A DNA stretch of 64,000 bases from Bacteroidota bacterium. GTDB taxonomy: Bacteria; Chlamydiota; Chlamydiia; Chlamydiales; FEN-1388. Below, piece after piece: positions 40,975-50,592 of the stretch. The stretch's first letter is position 1. Every line of letters starts with the position of its first letter. A program made the translations under genes and the position numbers. The notes under the pieces are model-generated. The model saw only the letters and a list, made by a program, of their open reading frames with translations, was not told where the DNA came from and did no database searches. The stretch is from assembly GCA_013285825.1 (NCBI GenBank), contig JABDGV010000007.1, positions 1 to 64,000 of the forward strand, in the 5' to 3' direction.

Positions 40975-41418
40975 TTATGCGTTCACGATGATTGGCTGTT
41001 GAGCTCCGAGGTCATGTGCATCTTTTGCATAGACTCGAAGACGACGAAGCTGCTGCTTGCCTAAACGTGATTTAGGCATCATACCGCGAACAGCGTGGTC
41101 GACAGCATAGGTAGGATGACGTGCATGCATCGTCTCAAAAGGAACTTCGCGAAGACCGCTCATATGACCTGTATAGTATCGATAAAGCTTACGGGCTCTT
41201 TTCGAACCGGTCAATTTGATCTTCTCGCAGTTAATGATAATCACACCATCGCCTGTATCGGCATGGGGTGTAAAATCAACGCGATGCTTACCCTGAAGCA
41301 CTTTCGCAACTTCAGAGGCAAATCGCCCTAAGGTTTTTCCTGCTGCGTCAAAAAGAAACCAGCGTCTGGAGTTCTCTTCGCGCTTGACTTGTGTTGTCAA
41401 ATTCTTATGGTTAATCAT
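40975..41418 (-). CDS. rplM: 50S ribosomal protein L13
   Basis: 147 residues from ATG 41418 (MINHKNLTTQVKREENSRRWFLFDAAGKTLGRFAS); the frame is open to 41457 but the extra 13 residues do not belong to the family. Conserved parts: DFTPHADTGDGVIIINCEKIKLTG, YYTGHMSGLREV, AVRGMMPKSRLGKQQLRRLRVY. An assembly-initiator protein of the large subunit. Divergent from miaB with about 125 bp between the starts. Confidence 0.97.
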   Translation of the reverse strand: MINHKNLTTQVKREENSRRWFLFDAAGKTLGRFASEVAKVLQGKHRVDFTPHADTGDGVIIINCEKIKLTGSKRARKLYRYYTGHMSGLREVPFETMHARHPTYAVDHAVRGMMPKSRLGKQQLRRLRVYAKDAHDLGAQQPIIVNA

Positions 41419-41542
41419 CAATTTAAGGCCCCTACACGGATAAATAAATTGGGACACGTGGGTGATCGTAAAGGATACACAATTTGCATCTTTTCAGCAA
41501 TACTCTATTTTGATATTCTTTCGTCTCTATATATTACTACTC

Positions 41543-42889
41543 ATGCGACACGTTAAAACATTCTTCATCAAAACCTATGGCTGCCAGATGAATGAGCTCG
41601 ATTCCGAGATCATGGTTGGCCTGCTCAAATCACGGGGGCTAGAAAGAATTGATGATGAAACAACCGCAGATCTTATTCTCTTAAACACCTGCTCGATTCG
41701 CGATTTAGCTGAGAGAAAAGCGCTCGGAAAACTTGGCCGTCTTGCCAAAACTCGAAAAAATTCCGCCCTTATTGGCGTTGCTGGCTGCATGGCCAATGCC
41801 AAAAAAGAGGCTCTTCTTCAAAAAGTTCCAAACATAGATTTCGTCCTTGGAACGAACAATATCCACGAGTTAAATACTGTTCTTGATGAAGTACTGCGTA
41901 CAGGCAACCAATCGGTTCGCGTCGACCCTCGCTTTGAACACGAACTCGACTACCAAATAACTGTTCGTGACGACCCTGTTAAAGCTCATGTCTCCATTAT
42001 CCGCGGATGCGACAAGTATTGCACCTACTGCGTTGTTCCCTATACGCGCGGTCCTGAAGTTTCCCGCCATCCTGACGATATATTCTTAGAGTGCAAACAA
42101 CTTGTAGATAAGGGATATAAAGAGATCACCCTCTTAGGCCAAAACGTCAATAGCTACGGCAAAGACAAGCCTGAATGGAATATACTTTTTCATGACCTGC
42201 TGCACAGGATTGATTCACTTGAAGGCCTCGAGCGCGTTCGTTTTATGACAAGCCATCCCGTCGATATTACTCGAGAGCTGATGGAAGCTATTCGCGATCT
42301 TCCAACACTTTGTGAATTTGTTCACTTTCCCCTACAAGCAGGCTCAAACCGCATTTTGAAAAAGATGCACCGCATCTACACAAAAGAAGAGTACTTTGAA
42401 AAAGTAGCTCTCCTTCGAAGCATTGTTCCCAATGTTGCTCTTGGAACAGATATTATCGTTGGGTTTCCAACAGAAACGGATGCTGAATTTGAAGAGACTC
42501 GAAAAGCGCTTGAAGAGATCCGCTTCTCAGTTGGCTTTATCTTTGCCTACAGCCAACGTAAAGGCACTCCAGCCATGCGCTGGAAGGATGATATCCCTCA
42601 AGAGGTAAAGGATGAAAGGCTTCAGACTTTACTCCATCTTCAAGAGCAGATCTACAAAGATGAGAGAACAAAGCTCTTAGGACAGACACTTGAAGTACTT
42701 GTTGAAGCCCCAAGCAAAAGAGAAGAGACGCTTTTAAAGGGTCGAACACGCTGCTGGAAAAACGTATTATTTCCAGGAACGCCTGACTTAGTTGGAACCC
42801 TTCAGCAGATCAAGGTTCACAGCTTCACCAATCAGACGCTCATGGGAGAGATCTTGCAACCGAAAAAATTACTTATTGTCGGTGCGTAA
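41543..42889 (+). CDS. miaB: tRNA-2-methylthio-N6-dimethylallyladenosine synthase MiaB
   Basis: 448 residues from ATG 41543 (MRHVKTFFIKTYGCQMNELDSE). N-terminal MTTase domain with three Cys for one Fe-S cluster (YGCQMNE, NTCSIRD, VAGCMA), radical SAM motif RGCDKYCTYCVVPYTRG (about residues 155-171), then a TRAM domain. It methylthiolates A37 of tRNAs reading UNN codons. The extra 27 codons of the open frame upstream are not typical. Its end overlaps the convergent Inc-like gene by 17 bp. Confidence 0.95.
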   Translation: MRHVKTFFIKTYGCQMNELDSEIMVGLLKSRGLERIDDETTADLILLNTCSIRDLAERKALGKLGRLAKTRKNSALIGVAGCMANAKKEALLQKVPNIDFVLGTNNIHELNTVLDEVLRTGNQSVRVDPRFEHELDYQITVRDDPVKAHVSIIRGCDKYCTYCVVPYTRGPEVSRHPDDIFLECKQLVDKGYKEITLLGQNVNSYGKDKPEWNILFHDLLHRIDSLEGLERVRFMTSHPVDITRELMEAIRDLPTLCEFVHFPLQAGSNRILKKMHRIYTKEEYFEKVALLRSIVPNVALGTDIIVGFPTETDAEFEETRKALEEIRFSVGFIFAYSQRKGTPAMRWKDDIPQEVKDERLQTLLHLQEQIYKDERTKLLGQTLEVLVEAPSKREETLLKGRTRCWKNVLFPGTPDLVGTLQQIKVHSFTNQTLMGEILQPKKLLIVGA

Positions 42890-43319
42890 GTCTGTAGAAC
42901 GGTTCAAAGATAACCGTATCATGCAACGTATAGGGAGTATTGCGCACAGCTTCATTGTATGCCCTTTGTCCGACTCCGACAACTCCACCAATGACATTGC
43001 CAATCCCGCCTTGGCCAATACCATCTACATCAGCTAAATGACGGCTGATGTTATGTCCAATCCGCATTAAGTCATGGGCTAATATTGCTAATGCAACTGA
43101 CAAGATAACACCAATAATTCCTGCTACAGGAGCGGATACCGCGCCTACTACGCTTGCCACAAAAGAGGCAACTGATACAGCAGCAAAGATCATGCCAATA
43201 ATGCGCAAAGCTACTGCTAAAATACGCTGTTGTTTAGTGTCTCTATTTGTATCCTGGTTTTTTACAACCATACCAACGTCGGTTGCAAAAGCTGTGAAAT
43301 ATTGACGTATGGGTTCCAT
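42873..43319 (-). CDS. Small bilobed membrane protein, Inc-like candidate
   Basis: 148 residues. A polar N-terminus (about 30 residues) is followed by two closely spaced hydrophobic segments (ILAVALRIIGMIFAAVSVASFVASVVG, then SAPVAGIIGVILSVALAILA) with a turn of only a few residues, and then a polar, Gly-rich C-terminal half (GIGQGGIGNVIGGVVGVGQ). No cleavable signal peptide. Such a bilobed hairpin is the defining feature of chlamydial inclusion-membrane (Inc) proteins. It lies directly behind ligA in the same direction, 10 bp away. Function inferred from topology. Confidence 0.65.
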   Translation of the reverse strand: MEPIRQYFTAFATDVGMVVKNQDTNRDTKQQRILAVALRIIGMIFAAVSVASFVASVVGAVSAPVAGIIGVILSVALAILAHDLMRIGHNISRHLADVDGIGQGGIGNVIGGVVGVGQRAYNEAVRNTPYTLHDTVIFEPFYRLTHRQ

Positions 43320-43329
43320 ATATTTTCCT

Positions 43330-45318
43330 CTAACTGGTTATTTGAATGAATTCTGCCTCATCGATGATTTTTATTCCCAACTTTTTAGCTTTTTCATATT
43401 TTGAACCAGGGTCTGCTCCTGCTACAACAAGATCTGTCTTTTTGGATACCGACTCAGAGACAATTCCGCCGCGCTCTTTAATGCGCTTCGTTGCCTCGCT
43501 ACGAGACATTGTTTCTAATGATCCGGTCAAAACAATCTGAAGGCCTGAAATTTTTGACTCTGTAACTTTTAAAACCTCAAATGTGACTCCAGAGGAAATA
43601 AAGCTGTCTAAAAGCTGCTGATTTTTTGGATCTTGAAAATAGGCTACAAGTGAGTCTGCAACTGCTTCGCCTATTCCATGAATTTGCTGCATTTGGGCAT
43701 GTGAAAGATTTCGAAGTCCCTCTATCGATCCCACCTTCTTTGCAATAAGTTCTGCTGTAGCAGTTCCAACATGGCGTATGCCTAAAGCTAAAATCAATCG
43801 GTCCAGAGTTGTTTTTTTTGCCTTTTCTATGCCTGTGAGAAGGTTATTTGTTGATTTTTCCTTAAAGCCCTCCAACTGACTTATCTCATTGGAGTTAAGT
43901 TTGAGAATATCAGCAGGAGTTTTAACAAACCCTTTGGCATAGAGCTGACGAACGACTTTATCGCCCATCCCCTCAATATCAAGGCCATCTTTGCCTGCAA
44001 AATGGGTAAGGCTTCGAATGACCTGTTCAGGACAGTTATGGTTTGGACAGCGGACTGCCACCTCAACCTCATCGCGTACTACTTTTGTCCCGCAAGATGG
44101 ACATGATTCTGGCATTCTCCAAGGGGTTGAGGAATGGGCGCGAGCTGTAAAATCAACAGCAACTACCTTTGGGATGACATCACCCCCCTTCTCAATGATG
44201 ACTCGGTCGCCAACTCGAATATCTTTCCTAGCAACCTCCTCCTCATTATGAAGAGTTGCTCGGCTGATGGTTGATCCTGCTAAAAGTGTAGGCTCGAGTT
44301 CTGCAACAGGCGTCAAAACGCCCGTCCTCCCAACCTGAACAGTGATCTCTCGTACACGCGACATTGCCTGTTCAGCTGAGAACTTAAACGCAAGAGCACT
44401 TCTGGGATGCTTTGCAGTTGCCGAAAGCTGTTCGGCATCGTGTAGATTATCAAGCTTAAAGACAACCCCATCTATGCCGAAGTGGAGCTTCTCTCGTTTA
44501 GCTTTTATCTTTTCAGCAGACTCTATTAACCCTTCAGCAGTAGTGTAGATATGCTTATCATGCTCCAGCACAGGGAAGCAAAGAGTGTGTAAAAAGGGAA
44601 CTACATCATGCTGAAAATGAACTTTAGGCTCTGACATTTGCGAGATGCCATAAAAGGCAGCTGTCAACCCCTTTCTAGCAGCAACTTGGTTTGGGTCGAG
44701 AAGTTTAAGAGTGCCCGCCGCGGCATTTCGAGGATTTGCCCATAAGGGCTCTCCAGCTATTTCTCTTTCGTGATTAAGGGCCTGAAAAGCATCTTTTGGC
44801 AAATAAACCTCTCCTCGAACCTCTAAAAGCTCAGGAACATGTTTGCCGTGGAGTTTGGATGGGATAGTCGAAATCATCTTGATGTTTTGAGTAACATCGC
44901 TTCCCACCTTTCCATCGCCGCGAGTAAGCGCCTGCATCAGCTCCCCCATTTCATAAAGAAGAGAGATAGCAAGGCCATCGACCTTCATCTCAGAAGTAAA
45001 GGCTACAGGCTTCCCCTCAAGCAGCTTTCTAGCTCGGTCAATAAATGCCTGAACCTCATCGAGAGTAAACGCCTTTTCCAGTGAAAGCATGGGAACAGCG
45101 TGTGGAACTTCCTTAAATCCAGATATCGGCATCTCCCCCATCTTGAGCGAGGGTGAATTTTCACCGACCCATTCTGGATGGAGTTTTTCAAGTTCAGAAG
45201 CTTTAAGAACGAGTGCATCAAAAGCCTCATCTGTAATTTCAGGCTTCGCCTCTTCAAAATAGAGGCGGTTGTGGCGGGCAATCTCTTCGCAAAGTTTTTG
45301 ATATTCCTGATAGCTCAT
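43330..45318 (-). CDS. ligA: NAD-dependent DNA ligase
   Basis: 662 residues, normal size. Active-site Lys in EMKVDGLAISLLYE (about residue 113), NAD-binding domain Ia at the N-terminus (HNRLYFEEAKPEITDEAFDAL), OB-fold (RTGVLTPVAELEP), zinc finger CPSCGTKVVRDEVEVAVRCPNHNCPEQ, helix-hairpin-helix repeats, and a C-terminal BRCT domain (LQIVLTGSLETMSRSEATKRI). Seals nicks in replication and repair. Divergent from the exported APH-type kinase with only 35 bp between the starts. Confidence 0.98.
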   Translation of the reverse strand: MSYQEYQKLCEEIARHNRLYFEEAKPEITDEAFDALVLKASELEKLHPEWVGENSPSLKMGEMPISGFKEVPHAVPMLSLEKAFTLDEVQAFIDRARKLLEGKPVAFTSEMKVDGLAISLLYEMGELMQALTRGDGKVGSDVTQNIKMISTIPSKLHGKHVPELLEVRGEVYLPKDAFQALNHEREIAGEPLWANPRNAAAGTLKLLDPNQVAARKGLTAAFYGISQMSEPKVHFQHDVVPFLHTLCFPVLEHDKHIYTTAEGLIESAEKIKAKREKLHFGIDGVVFKLDNLHDAEQLSATAKHPRSALAFKFSAEQAMSRVREITVQVGRTGVLTPVAELEPTLLAGSTISRATLHNEEEVARKDIRVGDRVIIEKGGDVIPKVVAVDFTARAHSSTPWRMPESCPSCGTKVVRDEVEVAVRCPNHNCPEQVIRSLTHFAGKDGLDIEGMGDKVVRQLYAKGFVKTPADILKLNSNEISQLEGFKEKSTNNLLTGIEKAKKTTLDRLILALGIRHVGTATAELIAKKVGSIEGLRNLSHAQMQQIHGIGEAVADSLVAYFQDPKNQQLLDSFISSGVTFEVLKVTESKISGLQIVLTGSLETMSRSEATKRIKERGGIVSESVSKKTDLVVAGADPGSKYEKAKKLGIKIIDEAEFIQITS

Positions 45319-45353
45319 ATAAGATTATATTAATGTCCTAATGAGGGTTATAC

Positions 45354-46343
45354 ATGATCAAACAACTGATTGCACTCCTCTTTGTTAGCAGCACTCTCTT
45401 CACTCTTTCGCCCATAGTTGAAGAGACGATTGAACAGATATTTCAAAAGCCTATTGATCAACTCATCATCAATCCTCTTTCTGGCGGATACTCAAAAGCT
45501 TCCCTTTATAAGATTCAGGACATTGGACAGACCTACGTTTTACGTTTTACTAATGAACCCGATAGAGAACATGCTCAAAGAGAAATCTACGCGATGGTAG
45601 AAGCCTCAAAAGCAGGGTTTGGGCCACATATTTATTCCATATATCATGGAACTGAAGCAATTCTCATGGACTTCATACCTCTTCACACTACTTCAATCGA
45701 AGATGCAAAAAAACCTGAAAACTGTTTGAAGATTGCCAAAGCTCTACAAAAGTTGCATCAAACAGCTCCAAACCCCTTTGCAAGACCTTCAACTCCTGTC
45801 CGTTCTGCAGCAATCTATCAGTCGTTATGTGAGGAAGGCGATGCTGATTCATGCTGTTTAGAAGCGCTTGAACTTGTCAAACAGTACTCCGAAATTCTCT
45901 CGTCCTTTCCTGCGCCAAAAGTCAATACGCATGGCGATTTAACTCCTAGAAACCTCTTCTTCACTGAAGAGTCTGCAGTTCTAATTGACTGGGGAGAAAC
46001 TAACTACGAAGATCCAATGTATGACCTTACCTGCTTTTCTCTTCTCCATGCCTACACACCTCAAGAGGAAGCTTTTCTTATCAAATCATATCTTGAACAC
46101 GAGCCCACTTTGGATGAACTCAAGCGGTATGAGTTGGTTAAGAAAATCACCTACGCAACCCTTGTTTTGAGCGTGCATGATTTAATCCCAATATTAATAA
46201 AACCCGAAGATCTGCCTCTTGATCCCAACAGCCCAATACAAGATTGGGCCTATTATGCCGATGCCTTTTCCAAAAATGATAAGGAACTTTCGGCTCAATT
46301 CTTCCATGACTGGGCGCGAGTAGCACTAAAACTTGCTCACTGA
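45354..46343 (+). CDS. Aminoglycoside/choline kinase-family phosphotransferase with signal peptide
   Basis: 329 residues. A hydrophobic leader (MIKQLIALLFVSSTLFTLSP) looks like a signal peptide. The kinase fold of the APH/choline kinase type is shown by GGYSKASLYKI (nucleotide loop), YVLRFTNEP, catalytic loop THGDLTPRNLFF (about residues 195-206) and VLIDWGETNYEDPMYDLTCF (metal-binding Asp). Members phosphorylate small hydroxyl compounds such as choline, ethanolamine or antibiotics. Export of such an enzyme is unusual and parallels the exported protein kinases at 3.8-7.7 kb. Substrate unknown. Confidence 0.82.
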   Translation: MIKQLIALLFVSSTLFTLSPIVEETIEQIFQKPIDQLIINPLSGGYSKASLYKIQDIGQTYVLRFTNEPDREHAQREIYAMVEASKAGFGPHIYSIYHGTEAILMDFIPLHTTSIEDAKKPENCLKIAKALQKLHQTAPNPFARPSTPVRSAAIYQSLCEEGDADSCCLEALELVKQYSEILSSFPAPKVNTHGDLTPRNLFFTEESAVLIDWGETNYEDPMYDLTCFSLLHAYTPQEEAFLIKSYLEHEPTLDELKRYELVKKITYATLVLSVHDLIPILIKPEDLPLDPNSPIQDWAYYADAFSKNDKELSAQFFHDWARVALKLAH

Positions 46344-46421
46344 AAAGAAATAGTCTCCCTCTACCCTTTTGCTAGCAATTAAAAAAAAGACTACAATGAA
46401 CAGATGGGTACGTAAGATTCT

Positions 46422-48179
46422 ATGACCACTTCAATTTCTTCGTTTAATCCTCACATACCACATAAAAAGGACGAACTTAAATCCCCTGTCTCTGAAAAAG
46501 TTGAATCTGTCACGTCCGTATTCCAAACATCAAAACCTTCAACTCCTCCTCAAACAAGAACTGGAGAATCATTCAATCAATTAATTACCGATGTAACCCA
46601 CACTATTGAAGAGACAAAAGTTACTCCAAAAACTGAAGAATCCTACCTCTCCAGCTTCTATTCAACAGTTGTAAACACAACGGGAAATGTCATTTCATAT
46701 GGAAAAGATATTATAAGCAACGTAGTTGAAACAGGCAAAGGTAAGCTCTATAGCGGCCTCTTTACAGCCTTATCATATGGAAACCCAATTCCTCTTGAAG
46801 AAACCAAAGAAAAATTAAAGAATACCTCAGGAAGTGATATCCCCTTCTCCGCTGTCAATGCCCTGATGACTTTAAGCTCTATCAAGAAAGAGGAAAAGAT
46901 CACCCATTCTCCTCTTCCAAAAGAGGCTCTCCAACATCCCTATTGGCAAGAGCTCCTTGTCAATCTCGCAGCAAATATGACCAATAAGCTCTTTGAAAAA
47001 ATGGAAGCAGTAGAGGGAAAAGAGATGTCAAAATTTCTTATCTCGACCCTTCACACGATCAACGCAGAAGGTTCTAAAGATAAAAATAAACCCTCATCAA
47101 ACCCAGAGGAGTTTAGAGCGCAAACAATCAAATCAATGACTGAGTATCTCCTCCATCTGATGCTTCCTGAAGGACGCGACTCTCTGCCAATCACAGGTAT
47201 TTTAAAAACAGTCGACTCCAATACAGGAAGTTACATCGAAGAGCGTCTCTACTTAGCTGCTGAAAGAAAAATTGAAGCTATATGCACGCAGATATTTGAC
47301 ACATTGAGTGATGAAGTTACTCAGAAAGAATTAGATTATAAAATCCTAAAAGCAGTTCATAAAGCTGTAGGAAGTGCTTCATACCACCCAAGCACAGAAG
47401 ATATCAGCATACGTGAATTAATTACTTTCAAGGACTCTACCTACACGCCAACAGAGAAGGAAATTAATCAATGTTCAGGCGAAGTTCAAAACGTACTCCA
47501 CAACACATTGAAAGATGTTATATCGCCTGCAGCATTCTCCTTTTTAACCATAAAACATGTTGGGCTCTTAGCTAAAGATAATAAGATCTTTTCCTATATT
47601 TCTCATGAAGCGACGAAGGGAATCCTCTCTGTTATCGGTTCGATAGATCTTAAAGAGACAACTATAAAACTTCTTGAAAAAGCAACTTCCAAAGCACTCC
47701 CCACAGGTACTTGGGAAAATGGTCAGTTTACCTTTGATAAAGATATCGAACGAGAAAGAGTAAAAAAAGTACACGAACAAACAAAAAAACGGGAAGAGCG
47801 CCTCTCTGTATTGAATCAACAAATCGAAAATCTAACGAGTCAAGAGGCAGTCTCAAATTTACTCATAGGAGTATCTGGCAAACTGGAGCATAAGCTTTCA
47901 AGCAAATTTGAAACCTTGCTCAAAAAAATTACATTCAACACCAAAGTATCGATGGCCCTTTCATCAGGATTAAACACTATTGTGAGTAAATTCTTATCCC
48001 TTGTTCAGTACATAACGGCAAAAATAGTGCCGAGCATCATCAAAAAACTCTCCTCTAAAGAGTACTATAAAAAATCACTTCTAAAAGTAAAAGAAACTAT
48101 CAGAGCTGCACCCAATATTGCTCTACAGCAAGTGGACGTACTTAAAACCGACTTTAAAAATCTGACCAAGAAGAAATAA
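46422..48179 (+). CDS. Effector-like hypothetical protein, paralogue of the next gene
   Basis: 585 residues without signal peptide. A polar, Ser/Thr/Pro-rich N-terminus (about 1-75) precedes a short amphipathic region and a helical core. Over the core it aligns with the next gene: TKEKLKNTSGSDIPFSAVNALMTL / TKEKLKDATGSDIPHSAIDAFTTF, LLHLMLPEGRDSLPITG / ILLPKGIDSLPLSK, GSIDLKETTIKLLEKA and LPTGTWENGQFTFDKD / IPEGTWEGEKFTFDKD. The C-terminus is basic. Disordered N-terminus plus lack of a Sec signal fits a type III secreted protein, but nothing proves this. Function unknown. Confidence 0.7.
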   Translation: MTTSISSFNPHIPHKKDELKSPVSEKVESVTSVFQTSKPSTPPQTRTGESFNQLITDVTHTIEETKVTPKTEESYLSSFYSTVVNTTGNVISYGKDIISNVVETGKGKLYSGLFTALSYGNPIPLEETKEKLKNTSGSDIPFSAVNALMTLSSIKKEEKITHSPLPKEALQHPYWQELLVNLAANMTNKLFEKMEAVEGKEMSKFLISTLHTINAEGSKDKNKPSSNPEEFRAQTIKSMTEYLLHLMLPEGRDSLPITGILKTVDSNTGSYIEERLYLAAERKIEAICTQIFDTLSDEVTQKELDYKILKAVHKAVGSASYHPSTEDISIRELITFKDSTYTPTEKEINQCSGEVQNVLHNTLKDVISPAAFSFLTIKHVGLLAKDNKIFSYISHEATKGILSVIGSIDLKETTIKLLEKATSKALPTGTWENGQFTFDKDIERERVKKVHEQTKKREERLSVLNQQIENLTSQEAVSNLLIGVSGKLEHKLSSKFETLLKKITFNTKVSMALSSGLNTIVSKFLSLVQYITAKIVPSIIKKLSSKEYYKKSLLKVKETIRAAPNIALQQVDVLKTDFKNLTKKK

Positions 48180-48234
48180 GTAGTATTTTTGCTTATAATT
48201 AAAGTAAATATTACAATAATTCTAGGTGTAGAAT

Positions 48235-50592
48235 ATGGAAAAAAACGTGTCTATATCTCCATTGGATTCAAATAAAACTCCGTTAAAACCCGATGCTGAG
48301 GTAAAGCTATCCCCTCTTGAAACAAAAGCAAAGGAGACTGTAAAAGTCTTTAATACAGCCATTACTCAACAAGAAGCTCCTGGTCAAACAGCTAAGCTCT
48401 CAGAAGAGCATTCAATCAAACCAGACTCTACTCAAAGCCAAGAAAAGTCACTTTTAGAAGAGTCCCATATCTCGCAATCAACAGGCAATATAGAAACATT
48501 TAATTCTGACACTACTAAAGAGAGCGGTTGGTTCTCGTGGCTCTATGATCAAGCTGCATCCGTTGTCAATGCCACAATTGAGTTTGTAGAAACTATGCAT
48601 CAACCTCACATACCTGAAGAGGAAAAAGTTGAAGATCTAAAGACAGCTGAAGAAGACGAAGAGAGTGTTCGCTATATAAGTGATGATGAAGATGATGAGG
48701 AATTTTTTGACGCCGAAGAAGGTCCTCCATCCCTAGAAACGAAGAGTGAAGAAGTCGTAGTTTCATCCCAAGTAAAAGAAGTAGAAACAAAACCCGAAGA
48801 AAAATCACTTTTTGATTCCTTATGTGACAGTGTCTCGAAAGTCTCTGGGACCCTTGTTTCCTTTGGTCAAACCGCTGTTGAATATGCTCAATCAGGTGGT
48901 GAAAAAGTGAGAGAAGGAATTCAAACCTCTGTTGAATACCTGTCGGAAAGTGCCCAAACTGCTATCGATTTCACTAATGAAAAAGTTATGGACATCGTCC
49001 ATATCGTAAACGAAAACGTTGTTCAACCAGTTGTTGCAAAAGTTGCAGAGACAGGAATTGTTGCAAAAATCGTACAGACAGGAACAAACGTAGTTATAAG
49101 TTCCCTTAGCTCCTTGAACAAAATAGATACCGCCAAAACTAAAGAAAAACTAAAAGATGCAACCGGCAGCGATATACCCCATTCAGCCATCGATGCCTTT
49201 ACAACCTTTGGCTTCATGAAAAAAATGAGCACGCTTTCAACAAGTGCAAAAGATGTAGCCATCAAAACAGCTCTGGAACACCCGTATGTCCATGACGTCA
49301 TGCTTGAGGTTATGTCAACTGCTACTGAGGGCATGTATAAAAAGCTTGGAGATCTGCAGGGCGACCAGATGGCAAACCTTGCCATATCGATACTTGAAGA
49401 TATCAATTCAACAGAAGAAGTTGCAACTGTTGCCCTATCTGAAGAAGATAAAGCGAAGCTCATAAAAGAGAGGAACGAAAAAACAGCAGAAATACTTATG
49501 AGTATTTTGCTGCCTAAAGGGATTGACTCTCTTCCCCTATCCAAAGAGGCATGTGAAAAACTCGATGGGATTTCTGATACATATAACTCATTTTATGCCC
49601 ATTTAACTGGATCTGAGGTTGAACTTCTCAATCTTCGCAAAGAAATGTATGATTTAGTCAAACAGAGAGTAATGAGCATGGCTGAGACCATGAACAAGAC
49701 AATCTCTGATCCCGTTTTTCAAAAGGAAGTGACCGTATCAATCCTTAAAGATCTTCATAGGGAAGTAGGGAGCGGGGTTGTTCCAGGGAGTGAAAACCCA
49801 CCTAAATATGTATCCCAGATTGCCAATACTGAAAAAAAATATGAGCCCTCAACGGCAATAAAGAAAGAGATGTCTAACCAACTTAAAACCTTTACGCTGA
49901 ATACTCTTAAGGATGTAACAACTCCAGGGCAATATAAGGCACTTACTAACAAACACCTAGGCCCATTAAGAGATAGTGGCTACATCATGAACTATTTGAC
50001 TGACAAAGTAGGATCGCTCATTCTTACAAAACTTGGGTCGATTGATTTAAAACAGACAGCTACAAACATGCTCAAACGAGGAGCTGAAGTAAAAATACCT
50101 GAAGGTACGTGGGAAGGGGAAAAATTTACATTTGATAAAGATACGATTCAAAAGCGCATCGAATCAAGCAAGGATGCATCCGTCGAGCAAAAAGTAGCTC
50201 TTGATCAAAATGAGAAAATCAAAAATCTTGACTCGACCATTGAAGAGCTGACGAATGATGAATCAATTAAAAAATTCCTTAAAGGTGCTGTCAAAACTGG
50301 TCACAAATTGTTGGGCGACAAATTCTCAACCTATTTTGAATCCTCAAAAATCATCGTTCCGACACTGAGACGTTGGATTACCAAAGCAGCCAGTAAAGTT
50401 ACTACATACTTTGTAAATAAATTCCCCAACATTCTTGAAAAGCTTGCTACGACTGATTTGTATAAGAAATCAAAAGGGAAATTAAAAAACTTGGCTAAAA
50501 AAATACCTGACGTCGCATCAGAAAAATCGTCAACTCTCACTCTTCCGCAAGAAATACAACACCTCAAAAAAAGAAAAAGTAATTTTCACTAA
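48235..50592 (+). CDS. Effector-like hypothetical protein with acidic tract, paralogue of the preceding gene
   Basis: 785 residues, 55 bp behind its paralogue. The N-terminal half differs: it is long and polar, with a strongly acidic stretch (EEDEESVRYISDDEDDEE, about 140-158) and amphipathic helices (EYAQSGGEKVREGIQTSVEYLSESAQTAIDFTN) with 11-residue periodicity like lipid-binding helices. The C-terminal half is the domain shared with the preceding gene, ending in a basic KKRKSNFH. Convergent with glgB, overlapping by 4 bp. Candidate secreted protein; no known function recognised. Confidence 0.7.
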   Translation: MEKNVSISPLDSNKTPLKPDAEVKLSPLETKAKETVKVFNTAITQQEAPGQTAKLSEEHSIKPDSTQSQEKSLLEESHISQSTGNIETFNSDTTKESGWFSWLYDQAASVVNATIEFVETMHQPHIPEEEKVEDLKTAEEDEESVRYISDDEDDEEFFDAEEGPPSLETKSEEVVVSSQVKEVETKPEEKSLFDSLCDSVSKVSGTLVSFGQTAVEYAQSGGEKVREGIQTSVEYLSESAQTAIDFTNEKVMDIVHIVNENVVQPVVAKVAETGIVAKIVQTGTNVVISSLSSLNKIDTAKTKEKLKDATGSDIPHSAIDAFTTFGFMKKMSTLSTSAKDVAIKTALEHPYVHDVMLEVMSTATEGMYKKLGDLQGDQMANLAISILEDINSTEEVATVALSEEDKAKLIKERNEKTAEILMSILLPKGIDSLPLSKEACEKLDGISDTYNSFYAHLTGSEVELLNLRKEMYDLVKQRVMSMAETMNKTISDPVFQKEVTVSILKDLHREVGSGVVPGSENPPKYVSQIANTEKKYEPSTAIKKEMSNQLKTFTLNTLKDVTTPGQYKALTNKHLGPLRDSGYIMNYLTDKVGSLILTKLGSIDLKQTATNMLKRGAEVKIPEGTWEGEKFTFDKDTIQKRIESSKDASVEQKVALDQNEKIKNLDSTIEELTNDESIKKFLKGAVKTGHKLLGDKFSTYFESSKIIVPTLRRWITKAASKVTTYFVNKFPNILEKLATTDLYKKSKGKLKNLAKKIPDVASEKSSTLTLPQEIQHLKKRKSNFH

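Noticed and set aside
41462..41542. MiaB extension of 27 residues
   Set aside because: Conserved MiaB sequence starts just after ATG 41543; the extension is hydrophobic and covers the rplM/miaB promoter region.
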